Of a stretch of 64,000 nucleotides of DNA, positions 45,318 through 55,163 are shown one piece after another. The stretch's first letter is position 1, and each line of letters begins with the position of its first letter. The position numbers and the translations under genes are program-made. The stretch is from positions 806,001 to 870,000 of the forward strand of contig NZ_CP017297.1 of assembly GCF_001969445.1 (NCBI RefSeq). Reading direction: 5' to 3'. Source of the stretch: Brachybacterium sp. P6-10-X1 (GTDB lineage Bacteria > Actinomycetota > Actinomycetes > Actinomycetales > Dermabacteraceae). The notes beneath the pieces were generated by a model, which ran no database searches, was not told the DNA's origin, and worked only from the letters and a program-made list of their open reading frames with translations.

Positions 45318-48062
45318 GTGAGTTCGCACGAGACCCCTCGTCCCATCGGCATCAACCTGCCCAGTCATGCGCAGGATCCGGACCCGGAGGAGACGCGGGA
45401 ATGGCTGGACTCGTTCGACGGCCTCGTCGAGCACCGCGGCACGGAGCGCGCCTCCGAGGTGGTCCAGAGCCTCATCCAGCACGCCCGCGACCAGGATCTG
45501 CACCTGCCGGACTCGCTGACCACCGACTACGTGAACACGATTCCGGCGGATCACCAGGGGGAGTACCCCGGTGACGCGGACCTCGAGAAGGAACTGCGCA
45601 ACATCAACCGCTGGAATGCGGCGATGCTCGTCCATCGCGCCCAGCGCCCCGGCGTCTCCGTCGGCGGTCACCTCTCCAGCTACGCCTCCATCGCCACCAT
45701 GTACGAAGTCGGTTTCAACCACTTCTTCCGCGGTCGCGACCACGAAGGCGGCGGGGACCACATCTTCTTCCAGGGCCACGCCTCCCCCGGCATCTACGCC
45801 CGCGCGTATCTGATGGGGCGCCTCGGCCAGGAGGACCTCGACGGGTTCCGTCAGGAGTTCTCCAGCGAGCACGGCATGCCCTCCTACCCGCACCCGCGGG
45901 CGATGCAGGACTTCTGGGAGTTCCCCACGGTCTCGATGGGCATCGGCCCGGTCGCCGCGATCGAGCAGGCCTCCTTCGACCGGTATCTCGCGAACCGGGG
46001 CCTGAAGGACACCAGCCAGCAGCACACCTGGGCCTTCCTCGGTGACGGGGAGATGGACGAGGTCGAGTCCCGCGGCGCGCTGCACATCGCCGCCAAGGAG
46101 CACCTGGACAACCTCACCTTCGTCATCAACTGCAACCTGCAGCGCCTGGACGGTCCCGTGCGCGGCAACGGCAAGATCATCCAGGAGCTGGAGAGCCAGT
46201 TCCGCGGTGCCGGCTGGAACGTCATCAAGGTGATCTGGGGCTCCGGGTGGGACCCGCTGCTGGAGCAGTCCACCGACGGTGCCCTCATCGACCTGATGAA
46301 CGTCACCCCCGACGGCGACTACCAGACCTACCGGGCCGAGAACGGCGCCTTCATCCGCGACAACTTCTTCGGCCGGGACCCGCGCACGAAGGCGCTGGTC
46401 GAAGACCTCTCCGACGAGGACATCTGGTGGAAGCTGGGACGCGGCGGCCACGACGCCAGGAAGATCCACGCCGCCTTCCAGGCCGCGATGGACCACAAGG
46501 GCAAGCCCACCGTCATCCTCGCCCACACGATCAAGGGCTACCGCCTGGGCACGAACTTCGCGGGCCGCAACGCGACCCACCAGATGAAGAAGTTCACCCT
46601 CGAGGACCTCAAGGCCCTGCGGGACACCCTGCACATCCCGGTCAGCGATGAACAGCTGGAATCGGGCAGCGTCTACGACGCCCCGCTGTACAAGCCCGAG
46701 GCCGACGCCCCGGTCATGAAGTACCTCTCGTCCCGTCGCTCGGAGCTGGGTGGGCCGATCCCCTCGCGCCGCACCGAGCACACGCCGCTCGAGCTGCCCG
46801 GCGACAAGGCCTACGAGGTCACCCGGCGCGGCTCCGGCAAGCAGGAGATCGCCACCACGATGGCGCTGGTGCGTCTGCTCAAGGACCTCATGCGGGACAA
46901 GCAGACCGGCAAGCGCTGGGTCCCGATCGTCCCCGACGAGGCCCGCACCTTCGGGATGGACTCGCTGTTCCCGACCGCGAAGATCTACAACCCCGACGGC
47001 CAGAACTACATGTCGGTGGACCGTGACCTGCTGCTGGCCTACAAGGAGTCCACCTCCGGCCAGATCAAGCACATGGGCATCAACGAGATCAGCTCCACCG
47101 CGGCCTTCACGGCGGCCGGCACCTCGTACGCCACGCATGACTTCCCGATGATCCCGTTCTACATCTTCTACTCGATGTTCGGGTTCCAGCGCACCGGCGA
47201 CTTCTTCTGGGCAGCCGGCGACCAGATGGCCAAGGGCTTCGTGATCGGCGCGACCGCCGGCAAGACGACCCTGGCCGGCGAGGGCCTCCAGCACATGGAC
47301 GGCCACTCCCCGATCCTGGCCTACACCAACCCCGGCACGGTCATCTACGACCCCGCCTACGGGTACGAGCTCGGGCACATCATCCGTGACGGCCTGCAGC
47401 GCATGTACGGCGAGGACGACCGTCTCCAGGAGGTCTTCTACTACATCACGGTCTACAACGAGCCCCTCGTGCAGCCCGCGGAGCCGGAGGACCTGGACGT
47501 GGACGGTCTGCTCAAGGGCATGTACGTCCTCGATCCCGCCGCCGAGGGCGAGGGTCCCGAGGCCCAGCTGCTCGCCTCGGGCGTCGGCGTGCCGTGGGCG
47601 CGCCACGCCCGCGAGCTGCTGGCCGAGGACTGGGGCGTGCGCTCCACCGTGTGGTCGGTGACCTCCTGGTCCGAGATGCGCAAGGAGGCCCTGGAGACGG
47701 AGGAGCACAACCTCCTGCACCCCGAGGACCAGCGCACCCCGTGGATCACCCAGCGCCTTGACGGCGTGGACGGCCCGTTCGTGGCGACCTCCGACTACGA
47801 CTACCTGGTCCCGGACCTGATCCGCGAGTGGGTCCCCGGCGCGTACGGCGTGCTCGGGGCCGACGGCTGGGGCTTCTCGGACACCCGCCCCGCCGCCCGT
47901 CGTCACCTGAAGATCGACGCGCACTCCATGGTCGTCAAGACCTTGCAGCTGCTCGCCCGCGAGGGCAAGGTCGACCCCTCGGTGGTGCGTCAGGCCCTGG
48001 ACAAGTACGACCTGAGCAATGTCAACGCGGGCCAGTCCGGCTCGTTCGGCGGCGAGTCCTGA
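45318..48062 (+). CDS. aceE: Pyruvate dehydrogenase E1 component (homodimeric)
   Basis: A 914-residue homodimeric E1. The thiamine diphosphate motif is [20 protein letters not shown] then [12 protein letters not shown] (residues 240-280). [20 protein letters not shown] and [20 protein letters not shown] are further signatures, with the acidic C-terminal transketolase-like domain after residue 700. It decarboxylates pyruvate and acetylates E2 lipoyl groups. The GTG start at 45318 is set by the N-terminus. The fab genes follow 113 bp downstream, linking acetyl-CoA supply to fatty-acid synthesis, as in mycobacteria. Confidence 0.96.
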   Translation: MSSHETPRPIGINLPSHAQDPDPEETREWLDSFDGLVEHRGTERASEVVQSLIQHARDQDLHLPDSLTTDYVNTIPADHQGEYPGDADLEKELRNINRWNAAMLVHRAQRPGVSVGGHLSSYASIATMYEVGFNHFFRGRDHEGGGDHIFFQGHASPGIYARAYLMGRLGQEDLDGFRQEFSSEHGMPSYPHPRAMQDFWEFPTVSMGIGPVAAIEQASFDRYLANRGLKDTSQQHTWAFLGDGEMDEVESRGALHIAAKEHLDNLTFVINCNLQRLDGPVRGNGKIIQELESQFRGAGWNVIKVIWGSGWDPLLEQSTDGALIDLMNVTPDGDYQTYRAENGAFIRDNFFGRDPRTKALVEDLSDEDIWWKLGRGGHDARKIHAAFQAAMDHKGKPTVILAHTIKGYRLGTNFAGRNATHQMKKFTLEDLKALRDTLHIPVSDEQLESGSVYDAPLYKPEADAPVMKYLSSRRSELGGPIPSRRTEHTPLELPGDKAYEVTRRGSGKQEIATTMALVRLLKDLMRDKQTGKRWVPIVPDEARTFGMDSLFPTAKIYNPDGQNYMSVDRDLLLAYKESTSGQIKHMGINEISSTAAFTAAGTSYATHDFPMIPFYIFYSMFGFQRTGDFFWAAGDQMAKGFVIGATAGKTTLAGEGLQHMDGHSPILAYTNPGTVIYDPAYGYELGHIIRDGLQRMYGEDDRLQEVFYYITVYNEPLVQPAEPEDLDVDGLLKGMYVLDPAAEGEGPEAQLLASGVGVPWARHARELLAEDWGVRSTVWSVTSWSEMRKEALETEEHNLLHPEDQRTPWITQRLDGVDGPFVATSDYDYLVPDLIREWVPGAYGVLGADGWGFSDTRPAARRHLKIDAHSMVVKTLQLLAREGKVDPSVVRQALDKYDLSNVNAGQSGSFGGES

Positions 48063-48175
48063 TCTCTGCGTCGGGGTGCCCGTGATCCTCGCGGGCACCC
48101 CGAAGCCGTCTCCGCCACCCGGCCTCGCCCCGTCCGGGCGGGGCCGTCCCCTCTCCCTCTCCCCTGGAGGTTCCC

Positions 48176-49126
48176 GTGCTCGCGATCGTCTGCCCCGGCC
48201 AAGGGGCCCAGAAGCCCGGCTTCCTGAGCCCATGGCGTGAGCTGCCCGGCGTGGACCAGGCGCTCGCCGCGCTCTCGGACGCCGCCGGAATCGACCTGCT
48301 CCGCCATGGAACGCAGTCCGATGCCGACACCATCCGTGACACGGCCGTCGCCCAGCCGCTCCTGGTCGCCGCCGGGATCGTCGCCTCGGCGCAGCTGCGC
48401 GCCGAGGGGGACCTGGCGCCCGCCGACGCGATCGCCGGGCACAGCGTCGGCGAGCTGACCGCCTCCGCCCTGTCCGGGGTGCTCACCGATGAGGACGCGA
48501 TGCGGCTGGTCGCCGTCCGCTCCACGGCGATGGCGCAGGCCGCCGCGGCCGAGCCCACCTCGATGGCGGCCGTGGTCGGCGGCAGCCGCGAGGACGTGCT
48601 CGCCGCGATCGAGCGCAACGGCCTGCACGCCGCGAACATCAATTCCGCCCAGCAGGTGGTGGCGGCCGGCTCCGTCGCGGCGATCGCGGCCCTCGGCGAG
48701 GACGGCCCGGCGAAGGCCCGGGTGATCCCGCTGCAGGTCGCCGGGGCCTTCCACACCCCGTACATGGCCGGAGCGCGTGAGGAGCTCGCCGACTTCCTCC
48801 CCTCGCTGACCGCGAGCGATCCGACCGCACCGCTGATCTCCAACGCCGGCGGCGCCGTGGTCACCGACGGTTCTCGCTACCTCGACCAGATCGTCACCCA
48901 GGTCGCCTCCCCCGTCGACTGGGAGGCCTGCATGGCGACCTTGCGCGAGCTCGGCGTGACCGCGATGCTCGAGCTCGCCCCCGCCGGCACGCTCGTCGGC
49001 CTGGCCAAGCGCGACCTCAAGGGCATCGCCACCGCGTCCCTGAACACCCCCGACGACCTCGAGTCCGCCCGGGAGCTCGTGCGCGCGCACGCCGGGACCG
49101 CACCCACCGAGGACCAGGAGAACTGA
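48176..49126 (+). CDS. fabD: [Acyl-carrier-protein] S-malonyltransferase
   Basis: A 316-residue protein. CPGQGAQKPGFLSPW is at the N-terminus, GHSVGE holds the catalytic Ser at residue 90, AVRSTAMAQAA the Arg that binds malonate, and GAFHTPYM the catalytic His near 196. It loads malonyl onto ACP. The GTG start at 48176 has GGAGG upstream. It begins the fabD-fabH-acpP-fabF operon; fabH starts 2 bp after its stop. Confidence 0.95.
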   Translation: MLAIVCPGQGAQKPGFLSPWRELPGVDQALAALSDAAGIDLLRHGTQSDADTIRDTAVAQPLLVAAGIVASAQLRAEGDLAPADAIAGHSVGELTASALSGVLTDEDAMRLVAVRSTAMAQAAAAEPTSMAAVVGGSREDVLAAIERNGLHAANINSAQQVVAAGSVAAIAALGEDGPAKARVIPLQVAGAFHTPYMAGAREELADFLPSLTASDPTAPLISNAGGAVVTDGSRYLDQIVTQVASPVDWEACMATLRELGVTAMLELAPAGTLVGLAKRDLKGIATASLNTPDDLESARELVRAHAGTAPTEDQEN

Positions 49127-49128
49127 CC

Positions 49129-50136
49129 ATGACCGCACGCGTCACCCTCCCGCCCCAGCCGACCGTGCCGGGTTCCCGGGTCCTCGCCTACGGCGCCGCC
49201 CGCGGCGACCTCGTCGTCCCCAACGACGACCTGGTCGAGCCGATCAACTCCTCCGACGAGTGGATCCGCCAGCGCACCGGGATCATCACCCGCACGCGCG
49301 CGAGCAAGGAGGTCGGCGTCCAGGACCTGTCCCTGACCGCCGCCAAGGAGGCCATCGAGCGTTCCGGCATCGAGCTGGACACGCTGGATGCGATCATCGT
49401 CTCGACGATCACCTTCCCGTACCAGACCCCGTCGCTCGCGACGCTGCTGGCCGGACAGCTGGGTCGCCCGGACGTCATCGCGTACGACATCTCCGCCGCC
49501 TGCGCGGGATTCGCCTACGGCATCGGCCAGGCCGACGCCCTGATCCGTACCGGCAGCGCCCGGAACGTGCTGGTGATCGGCGCGGAGAAGCTCTCCGACG
49601 TCGTCGATCCGACCGATCGTTCGATCTCCTTCCTGCTGGGCGATGGCGCAGGGGCCGCGATCGTCGGCGCGAGCGAATCGCCGATGATCGGCCCGACGGT
49701 CTGGGGCAGCGACGGCGACCACTGGGACACCATCCGCATGACCGGCTCGCTGGTCCAGTTCCGCGACGGCGAGGGCCCGTGGCCCACGCTCGAGCAGGAC
49801 GGTCGCACCGTGTTCCGCTGGGCCGTGTGGCACACCGCGGAGAAGATCCGCGAGATGCTCTCGGCGTCCGGGCTCACCGTCGAGGACATCGACGTGTTCG
49901 TCCCGCACCAGGCCAACATGCGCATCGTCGACGAGCTGGCCAAGCAGCTGGGGCTCGGCGAGGACGTGGTGATCGGCCGGGACATCGCCGAGACCGGCAA
50001 CACCTCGGCCGCCTCGATCCCGCTGGCGACGCACCGGCTCATCGAGGAGGGCGCCGCGAAGAGCGGCGACGTCCTGGTGCAGTTCGGTTTCGGTGCCGGG
50101 CTGGCCTACGCCGGACAGGTGCTGATCCTGCCCTGA
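49129..50136 (+). CDS. fabH: Beta-ketoacyl-ACP synthase III
   Basis: A 335-residue condensing enzyme. The catalytic Cys125 is in DISAACAGFAYG, the His in VFVPHQANMRIVDEL near 263 and the Asn in AETGNTSAASIPLA near 293. It primes fatty acid synthesis by condensing acyl-CoA with malonyl-ACP; in bacteria with branched chains it prefers branched primers. ATG 49129 has AGGAG upstream. It is between fabD and acpP; 135 bp before acpP may hold an extra promoter. Confidence 0.95.
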   Translation: MTARVTLPPQPTVPGSRVLAYGAARGDLVVPNDDLVEPINSSDEWIRQRTGIITRTRASKEVGVQDLSLTAAKEAIERSGIELDTLDAIIVSTITFPYQTPSLATLLAGQLGRPDVIAYDISAACAGFAYGIGQADALIRTGSARNVLVIGAEKLSDVVDPTDRSISFLLGDGAGAAIVGASESPMIGPTVWGSDGDHWDTIRMTGSLVQFRDGEGPWPTLEQDGRTVFRWAVWHTAEKIREMLSASGLTVEDIDVFVPHQANMRIVDELAKQLGLGEDVVIGRDIAETGNTSAASIPLATHRLIEEGAAKSGDVLVQFGFGAGLAYAGQVLILP

Positions 50137-50271
50137 GCGCGCGGCGGTCCCGGCCGCGCTGTCGTCCCTGTCACGCCACAGCGGCCACATCTTCCCCGCT
50201 GCCCGAACCGCGCCCCCGGCGCAGGTAGTCTGTCATCGCCACCCGACATCCCGTTCACCTAAGGAGAACCC

Positions 50272-50520
50272 ATGGCACACACCGATAACGAGATCCTCGA
50301 GGGCCTCGCCGAGATCGTCAACGAGGAGACCGGTGTCGCCACGGAGGACGTGCAGCTCGACAAGTCCTTCACCGATGACCTCGACATCGACTCCATCTCC
50401 ATGATGACCATCGTGGTCAACGCCGAGGAGAAGTTCGACGTCCGCATCCCCGACGAAGAGGTCAAGAACCTCGCCACCGTCGGCGACGCCGTCAAGTTCA
50501 TCACGGGCGCCCAGTCCTGA
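50272..50520 (+). CDS. acpP: Acyl carrier protein
   Basis: An 82-residue acidic helical protein. The 4'-phosphopantetheine Ser41 is in DDLDIDSISMMTIV. This reads DSI, not DSL, an accepted variant. EKFDVRIPDEEVKNLATVGD is the helix 3 region. ATG 50272 has AAGGAG upstream. It sits between fabH and fabF, the standard arrangement. Confidence 0.97.
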   Translation: MAHTDNEILEGLAEIVNEETGVATEDVQLDKSFTDDLDIDSISMMTIVVNAEEKFDVRIPDEEVKNLATVGDAVKFITGAQS

Positions 50521-50594
50521 CCCCCGCCTGACGCCCGGGGCCGCTCGCGTCCCGGGCGTCGCCGATCGTCCGCCCATCCGACCCGGAGGTCCGT

Positions 50595-51836
50595 ATGTCC
50601 GCTTCCCGCTCCCGTGTCGCCGTCACCGGTCTCGGCACCGTCAACCCGCTCGGCGGTGACGTCGCCTCCACCTGGCAGGCGGCCCTGGCCGGCACGTCCA
50701 CCGCGCGCACGCTGGACAACGACTGGAAAGAGCAGTACGGCCTGTCCGTGGACTTCGCCTGCCGGCTCCTCCCCGGCGCGCTCGAGAACCTCTCCCGCCC
50801 GCAGGCCAAGAAGCTGGACCCCTCGGGCCAGTACTCGATGGTCGCCTCCCGCGAGGCATGGGCCGACGCCGGCGCGCCGGAGGTCGCTCCCGAGCGCCTC
50901 GGCGTCGTGGTCGGCACCGGCATCGGGGGGATCTGGACCACGCTGGACCAGTGGGACGTCGTGCGCGAGCGCGGCGCCCGCCGCGTCAACCCCTTCACCG
51001 TCCCGATGCTCATGGCCAACTCCTCCAGCGCCCAGATCTCGATGGAGCTGGGAGCCCAGGCCGGGGCGCACACCCCGGTCTCGGCCTGCGCCTCCGGCGC
51101 GGAAGCCGTCGCGCTCGGCATGAGCATGATCCGCGACGACCGCGCCGACGTGGTCGTCGTGGGCGGCACCGAGGCGTGCATCCACCCGATGACGCTCGCC
51201 GCCTTCGCGAACATCCGCGCGCTCTCGGGCCGGGTCGATGACCCCGAGCACGCATCGCGTCCCTACGACCTGGACCGTGACGGCTTCGTGCTCGGCGAGG
51301 GCGCGGCGATCCTGGTGCTGGAGAGCGAGGAACACGCCGCTGCTCGCGGCGCCCGCGTGTACGCCTACGCCGCCGGGCGCGGCATGGCCTCGGACGCCCA
51401 TCACATCTCCGCCCCGTCCGCGGAGGGACAGGCGCGCGCGGTCCGCGAGGCCGTCGAGGACGCCGACGTGGCCGCGAAGGACGTGGTGCACGTCAATGCC
51501 CACGGCACCTCGACGCCGCTGGGGGACATCGGCGAGCTCACTGCCCTCTCGGACGCCCTCGGCGGGGTGACCGATCAGCTCGTGGTGACCTCGACCAAAT
51601 CGATGACCGGCCACCTCATGGGCGGCGCCGGGGCGCTGGAGTCGGTCTTCTCGACCCTCGCCGCGCATCACCGCGTCTCCCCGCCCACGATCAACATCGA
51701 GAACCTCGACCCCGAGGTCCCGGTGCGGATCGCGCAGAACGCCCCGGTGGACCTCCCCTCCGGCGACATCGCGGTGCTGAACAATGCCTTCGGCTTCGGC
51801 GGCCACGACATCGCGGCGATCTTCACCAGCGCCTGA
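50595..51836 (+). CDS. fabF: Beta-ketoacyl-ACP synthase II
   Basis: A 413-residue condensing enzyme with the Cys-His-His triad: Cys165 in PVSACASGAEAV, His in HVNAHGTSTPLGD near 302 and His in STKSMTGHLMGGAGALE near 339. It elongates acyl-ACP. Mycobacterial kasA (Rv2245) occupies the same place. It ends the fab operon, 43 bp before a large hairpin. Confidence 0.95.
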   Translation: MSASRSRVAVTGLGTVNPLGGDVASTWQAALAGTSTARTLDNDWKEQYGLSVDFACRLLPGALENLSRPQAKKLDPSGQYSMVASREAWADAGAPEVAPERLGVVVGTGIGGIWTTLDQWDVVRERGARRVNPFTVPMLMANSSSAQISMELGAQAGAHTPVSACASGAEAVALGMSMIRDDRADVVVVGGTEACIHPMTLAAFANIRALSGRVDDPEHASRPYDLDRDGFVLGEGAAILVLESEEHAAARGARVYAYAAGRGMASDAHHISAPSAEGQARAVREAVEDADVAAKDVVHVNAHGTSTPLGDIGELTALSDALGGVTDQLVVTSTKSMTGHLMGGAGALESVFSTLAAHHRVSPPTINIENLDPEVPVRIAQNAPVDLPSGDIAVLNNAFGFGGHDIAAIFTSA

Positions 51837-51879
51837 GCAGCACGGCGGGGCGGTGCGTCGGGCCCGCCGACCGGCCCCC

Positions 51880-51940
51880 AGCGAGGGCGACCTCGGGAAC
51901 CCCTCTTGTCGAGGACGAGGTTCCCGAGGTCGCCCTCGCT
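51880..51940 (+). terminator. 22-bp perfect inverted repeat between fabF and DUF3145
   Basis: The arms AGCGAGGGCGACCTCGGGAACC (51880-51901) and their exact complement (51919-51940) enclose a 17-nt loop that itself can form CCTC/GAGG. It is placed between convergent genes, 44 bp past fabF and 80 bp past the DUF3145 stop. It probably terminates transcription from both sides. Confidence 0.75.
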
Positions 51941-52020
51941 CTCGTCGAGATCCCGCTCTGCCGGCATGCGTGGCCGAGGTCCGCCCGTGACGGGCCGTCG
52001 AGCCGTCAGCCGCCCGATCG

Positions 52021-52512
52021 TCAGCCGACGCGGTGCAGCCAGCGCATCGGCACACCCTCGCCGGCGTGGCGGAAGATCTCGAGGTCCTCGTCCCAGGGCT
52101 CCCCGAGCGCGATGCCGAGCTCGCGGCGCAGCGCGTGGGGATCCGCCCCCGCCCGCTCCATGCAGCCGCGCACGTGGTCCTCGGTCAACACGATGTTGCC
52201 GGCGTGGTCGGTGGCCGCGTGGTGTATGCCGAGGTCGGGGGTGCAGCTCCAGCGGGCACCGTCGCCGGCGGCCGTGGCCTCCTGGGTCACCTCGAAGCGC
52301 ACTTCGTGCATGCCGCGCAGCGCGCTGACCAGGCGGGCTCCGGTGTCGTCCCGTCCGCGCCAGGTCATCTCCGCGCGCAGCAGGCCGTGGCCGACGTGCT
52401 GCTCCTCCCAGCGGATGCGGGAGGGCGTGCCGAGAACTCCGCTCGCGGCCCATTCGATGTGCGGTGCGAGGGCTCGCGGCGCGGAGTGAACATACAGAAC
52501 GCCCTGAGTCAT
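52021..52512 (-). CDS. DUF3145 family protein
   Basis: A 163-residue soluble protein starting MTQGVLYVHSAPRALAPHIE. WSCTPDLGIHHAATDHAGNI, LGIALGEPWDEDLEIFRHAG and the C-terminal MRWLHRVG are typical of actinobacterial DUF3145 proteins, which lie near fabF or aceE throughout the class. Its function is unknown; the constant place next to the fatty-acid genes is the main clue. It converges on fabF. Confidence 0.88.
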   Translation of the reverse strand: MTQGVLYVHSAPRALAPHIEWAASGVLGTPSRIRWEEQHVGHGLLRAEMTWRGRDDTGARLVSALRGMHEVRFEVTQEATAAGDGARWSCTPDLGIHHAATDHAGNIVLTEDHVRGCMERAGADPHALRRELGIALGEPWDEDLEIFRHAGEGVPMRWLHRVG

Positions 52513-52607
52513 CTCGTTCCTTCCGGTGTCCGATGCGTCTTCCCCAACGAATCGGTGCTGTCCGGATGGTGCGAGGTGCCGGAGGGCCCCTGTATCTACC
52601 GCAGAGC

Positions 52608-53096
52608 TTAGAGGGTCTCCCTGATCTGGCGCAACGCCTTCTTCTTCACGGAGCGTTCGAGGCCGTCGATGTAGAGCTCCCCGTCGAGATGGGCGACCTC
52701 GTGCTGGATGAGTCGTGCGACGATGCCCTCGCCGGCCAGCTCGATCTCCTGGCCGTCCACGTCGGTGCCGATGCAGCGGGCATAGGCGGAACGGGTCCGG
52801 GGGAAGAACAGCCCCGGCACGGACAGGCAGCCCTCGTCGTCGTGCTGGAGCTCCTCGGAGAGCTCGACGATGACGGGGTTGATGATGTGCCCGATCCCGC
52901 GATCCTCGAGGTTCCAGGAGAAGGCGCGCTGACCGATGCCGATCTGGTTCGCGGCGACGCCGGCGCGCCCCTCGTCGTCCACGGTGTCCTCGAGATCGCG
53001 GATCAGGTGGCGGGTGCCGTCGGTGACGGTCCGGATCGGATCGCAGGGGGTGCGCAGCACCGGATCACCGACGATGCGGATCGGGCGGATGCTCAT
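52608..53096 (-). CDS. def: Peptide deformylase-like protein
   Basis: A 162-residue protein. The three deformylase motifs are GVAANQIG near residue 46 (usually GLAAPQVG), EGCLSVPG near 88 with the metal-binding Cys, and QHEVAHLDG near 131 (HExxH; the usual Asp before the second His is Ala). All three metal ligands and the catalytic Glu are present, so an active enzyme is likely. It removes the formyl group from nascent proteins. ATG 53096 overlaps the OsmC stop, so the two are coupled. Confidence 0.87.
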   Translation of the reverse strand: MSIRPIRIVGDPVLRTPCDPIRTVTDGTRHLIRDLEDTVDDEGRAGVAANQIGIGQRAFSWNLEDRGIGHIINPVIVELSEELQHDDEGCLSVPGLFFPRTRSAYARCIGTDVDGQEIELAGEGIVARLIQHEVAHLDGELYIDGLERSVKKKALRQIRETL

Positions 53097-53602
53097 CGCG
53101 ATTCCTGTCCGGGCTGCTCGGAGCGCTCCGCCTCCGCGCTCGATACCGACGTCTCCTCGGCGCCCAGGACCTGGTGGGAGACCTCGACCCCGGGCACGAC
53201 GGTGCGCTCGACGGTGCAGCCGGCGGCGACGGCACGGCCGAACACCTTCACGACCGAGGAGATCTCGGCCGCGGTGAGCCCCTCGAGCGGCAGCTGGACC
53301 TGCTCGGTGATCTCCGGGTAGCGGTTGTCCTCGTCGGACGTCCCGTGCGCCCACAGGCGCATCTCGAAGTCCTCCCCCAGCCGGCGGGCGAGGTTGATGT
53401 CGGAGGTCATGCCGGCGCAGCCGATGAGGGCGAGCTTCAGCAGTTCCCCGGGGCTGATCTCCCCCTCCCCCTTGCCGATGGGGATCTCGACGCCGCGCTG
53501 GTTGCGGCCGACGAGAGTGCGATGGCCGGTGCGGTCGGCCCACACGCTCTCGGGGGTGGCCTCCTCGGGAACGGGGAAGCGATCATCGGGGACGGAGGGC
53601 AT
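53093..53602 (-). CDS. OsmC family protein
   Basis: A 169-residue protein. LIGCAGMTSDINLARRLG near residue 62 and VAAGCTVERTVVPG near 125 place the two Cys of the OsmC/Ohr fold, and EISPGELLKLALIG is the family helix. OsmC and Ohr proteins reduce organic hydroperoxides using these Cys. ATG 53602 has AAGGAG 7 nt upstream; the frame continues into tRNA-Asn. The C-terminal 20 residues are Ser/Glu rich. It is the first gene of a two-gene unit with the deformylase. Confidence 0.85.
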   Translation of the reverse strand: MPSVPDDRFPVPEEATPESVWADRTGHRTLVGRNQRGVEIPIGKGEGEISPGELLKLALIGCAGMTSDINLARRLGEDFEMRLWAHGTSDEDNRYPEITEQVQLPLEGLTAAEISSVVKVFGRAVAAGCTVERTVVPGVEVSHQVLGAEETSVSSAEAERSEQPGQESR

Positions 53603-53655
53603 CGTCCAACTCCTTCGCAGCAGCGCATGCGGGCAGGCCAGAGGGCAGAAACAAC

Positions 53656-53684
53656 GCAGCCCCGGGGGGTGTCCCCGGGGCTGC
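53656..53684 (-). terminator. Hairpin terminator after tRNA-Asn
   Basis: A perfect 12-bp stem, GCAGCCCCGGGG and its complement, has a 5-nt loop. It lies 9 bp after the 3' end of tRNA-Asn (including the CCA triplet) and upstream of the OsmC start. Confidence 0.75.
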
Positions 53685-53692
53685 GCCTGGTG

Positions 53693-53767
53693 TGGCTCCC
53701 GCAGTTGGATTCGAACCAACAACCCTTCGATTAACAGTCGAATGCTCTGCCGTTGAGCTATGCGGGA
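53693..53767 (-). tRNA. tRNA-Asn (GTT)
   Basis: A cloverleaf on the minus strand: TCCCGCA paired with TGCGGGA, D-arm TAGCTCAACGGCAGAGC, anticodon loop CTGTTAA in a TTCGA/TCGAA stem (anticodon GTT), T-arm GTTGGTTCGAATCCAAC. The discriminator G is followed by an encoded CCA (53693-53695). Confidence 0.97.
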
Positions 53768-53883
53768 TCGACCTCGACAACTTTAGCAGGACCGCACCGA
53801 GCCTGCACCCTCGATCACGGCCGCCACCGGCCACTATGACCTATCTAACCTCCCCCGGCGGGCGCTCGGCGGGCGCTCTGCGC

Positions 53884-54990
53884 TCACCCGGCGGCGGCGT
53901 CCGCGACAGCCTGCGCCGCAGGGTCGGTGGAGGCGCGGACCACCAGCTCCGGCTCGAGGGCGCGCACCTCCGGCTCCATCCCGTCGGGCTCGCCGTCGCG
54001 CCGACGCGCGGCGGCGATGACCTCGAGCAGCCGGGTGGCGGCGACCCGCCCGTACTCGACGGCGGACCGCCCGATGGCGGTGATCCCCGGGCGGTGCGTG
54101 CGCGCCAGCGGAGAGTCCTCGTAACTGGCCACCGCGATGTCGCCCGGGACCTCGACGTCGCTCTCGGCGAGCACATGGGAGCCCGCCAGAGCCATCTCGT
54201 CGCTGTCGAAGACGATCGCGGTGGGCGGAGCTTCGACGGTCAGCAGCTCAGCGGTCGCGACGGCCGCGTCCTGGGCGCCGAAGCCCGCGTCCTGCAGCAC
54301 GCCGTCGATGCCGAGCTCTGTGCAGCGGTCCAGGAAGGCCTGGTCGCGCTGGGAGGTGTGGAGGAACGCGGCGGTGCCGGCGACGCGGGCGATGCGCCGA
54401 TGCCCGCGCTCGGCGAGGTGGTCCACCAGCAGGTGCGTGGCCTGGGCGTCGTCGACGTAGACCGCCGGCAGCGAGCCGTGATGACCGGGTCCGCCGACGA
54501 CGAGCGCCGGCTGTCCGAGCTCCTCGAGGGCCGGGATCCGCGCATCGTCCGCACGCAGATCCACCACGACGACGCCGTCGACCCGGCGCTGGGCGAACCA
54601 ACGGCGGTACGTGTCGATCTCCGCCTCGGGGCCGTCCACGATCTTCATCTGCAGCGAGTAGTCCTGGGCGCTGAGCACCTCCTGCAGGCCCGCGACGAAG
54701 GCGCCGAAGAACGCCTCGTTGCCGAGGACCTCCGCGGGCCGGGCCAGCACCATGCCGACCGTCAGCACCGGGGCGCCGGCCAGGGCGCGGGCCGCCGGGG
54801 ACGGCTCCCAGTCCAGTTCCCGTGCGATCTCCATGATCCGGGTGCGGGTCGCGTCCGAGACGCCGGGCCGGCCGTTGACCGCCAGCGAGACGGCGGCGGA
54901 GGTCACGCCGGCTCGGCGTGCGATGTCGGCGATCGTGACGCGCTGTCCGCGGCCGCTCCCGCGCGATGCGGTGCTCTTCCTGGTCGTCAT
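53884..54990 (-). CDS. LacI family transcriptional regulator
   Basis: A 368-residue protein. The N-terminal HTH reads VTIADIARRAGVTSAAVSLA followed by the hinge helix (SPAARALAG), then the periplasmic-binding-like domain (VGMVLARPAEVLGNEAFF, VDGVVVVDLRADD, GHRRIARVAGTAAF, HRPGITAIG). The start is taken at the second of two adjacent ATGs (54990) with GGAGGG upstream. It diverges from the GH5-like gene and probably represses it in response to a sugar. A candidate operator lies at 55038-55055. Confidence 0.92.
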   Translation of the reverse strand: MTTRKSTASRGSGRGQRVTIADIARRAGVTSAAVSLAVNGRPGVSDATRTRIMEIARELDWEPSPAARALAGAPVLTVGMVLARPAEVLGNEAFFGAFVAGLQEVLSAQDYSLQMKIVDGPEAEIDTYRRWFAQRRVDGVVVVDLRADDARIPALEELGQPALVVGGPGHHGSLPAVYVDDAQATHLLVDHLAERGHRRIARVAGTAAFLHTSQRDQAFLDRCTELGIDGVLQDAGFGAQDAAVATAELLTVEAPPTAIVFDSDEMALAGSHVLAESDVEVPGDIAVASYEDSPLARTHRPGITAIGRSAVEYGRVAATRLLEVIAAARRRDGEPDGMEPEVRALEPELVVRASTDPAAQAVADAAAG

Positions 54991-55037
54991 CATCAGTCCC
55001 TCCCTCATGGCCTCGGCGCTCCACCGCACGGTACCCC

Positions 55038-55055
55038 TACTTGACCGCTATAGTA
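55038..55055. promoter_or_regulatory. Candidate LacI operator in the divergent intergenic region
   Basis: TACTTGACCGCTATAGTA is an imperfect palindrome with matching TACT/AGTA ends and a central CG, as usual for LacI-family operators. It lies 48 bp upstream of the regulator start and 109 bp upstream of the hydrolase start. It also overlaps a -10-like TATAGT. Confidence 0.4.
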
Positions 55056-55163
55056 GCACTGGGCCACGGCAGATCCCTGGCCTGTCGCTGCCCCCTGTCC
55101 GAACCACTCGCAGTCCCGCTCCGCCTCGACACCGACCCGGCTCCGACCGACCGAAGGACGACG

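Noticed and set aside
45108..48233. 1041-residue minus-strand frame across aceE
   Set aside because: Shadow of aceE; no recognisable motif.
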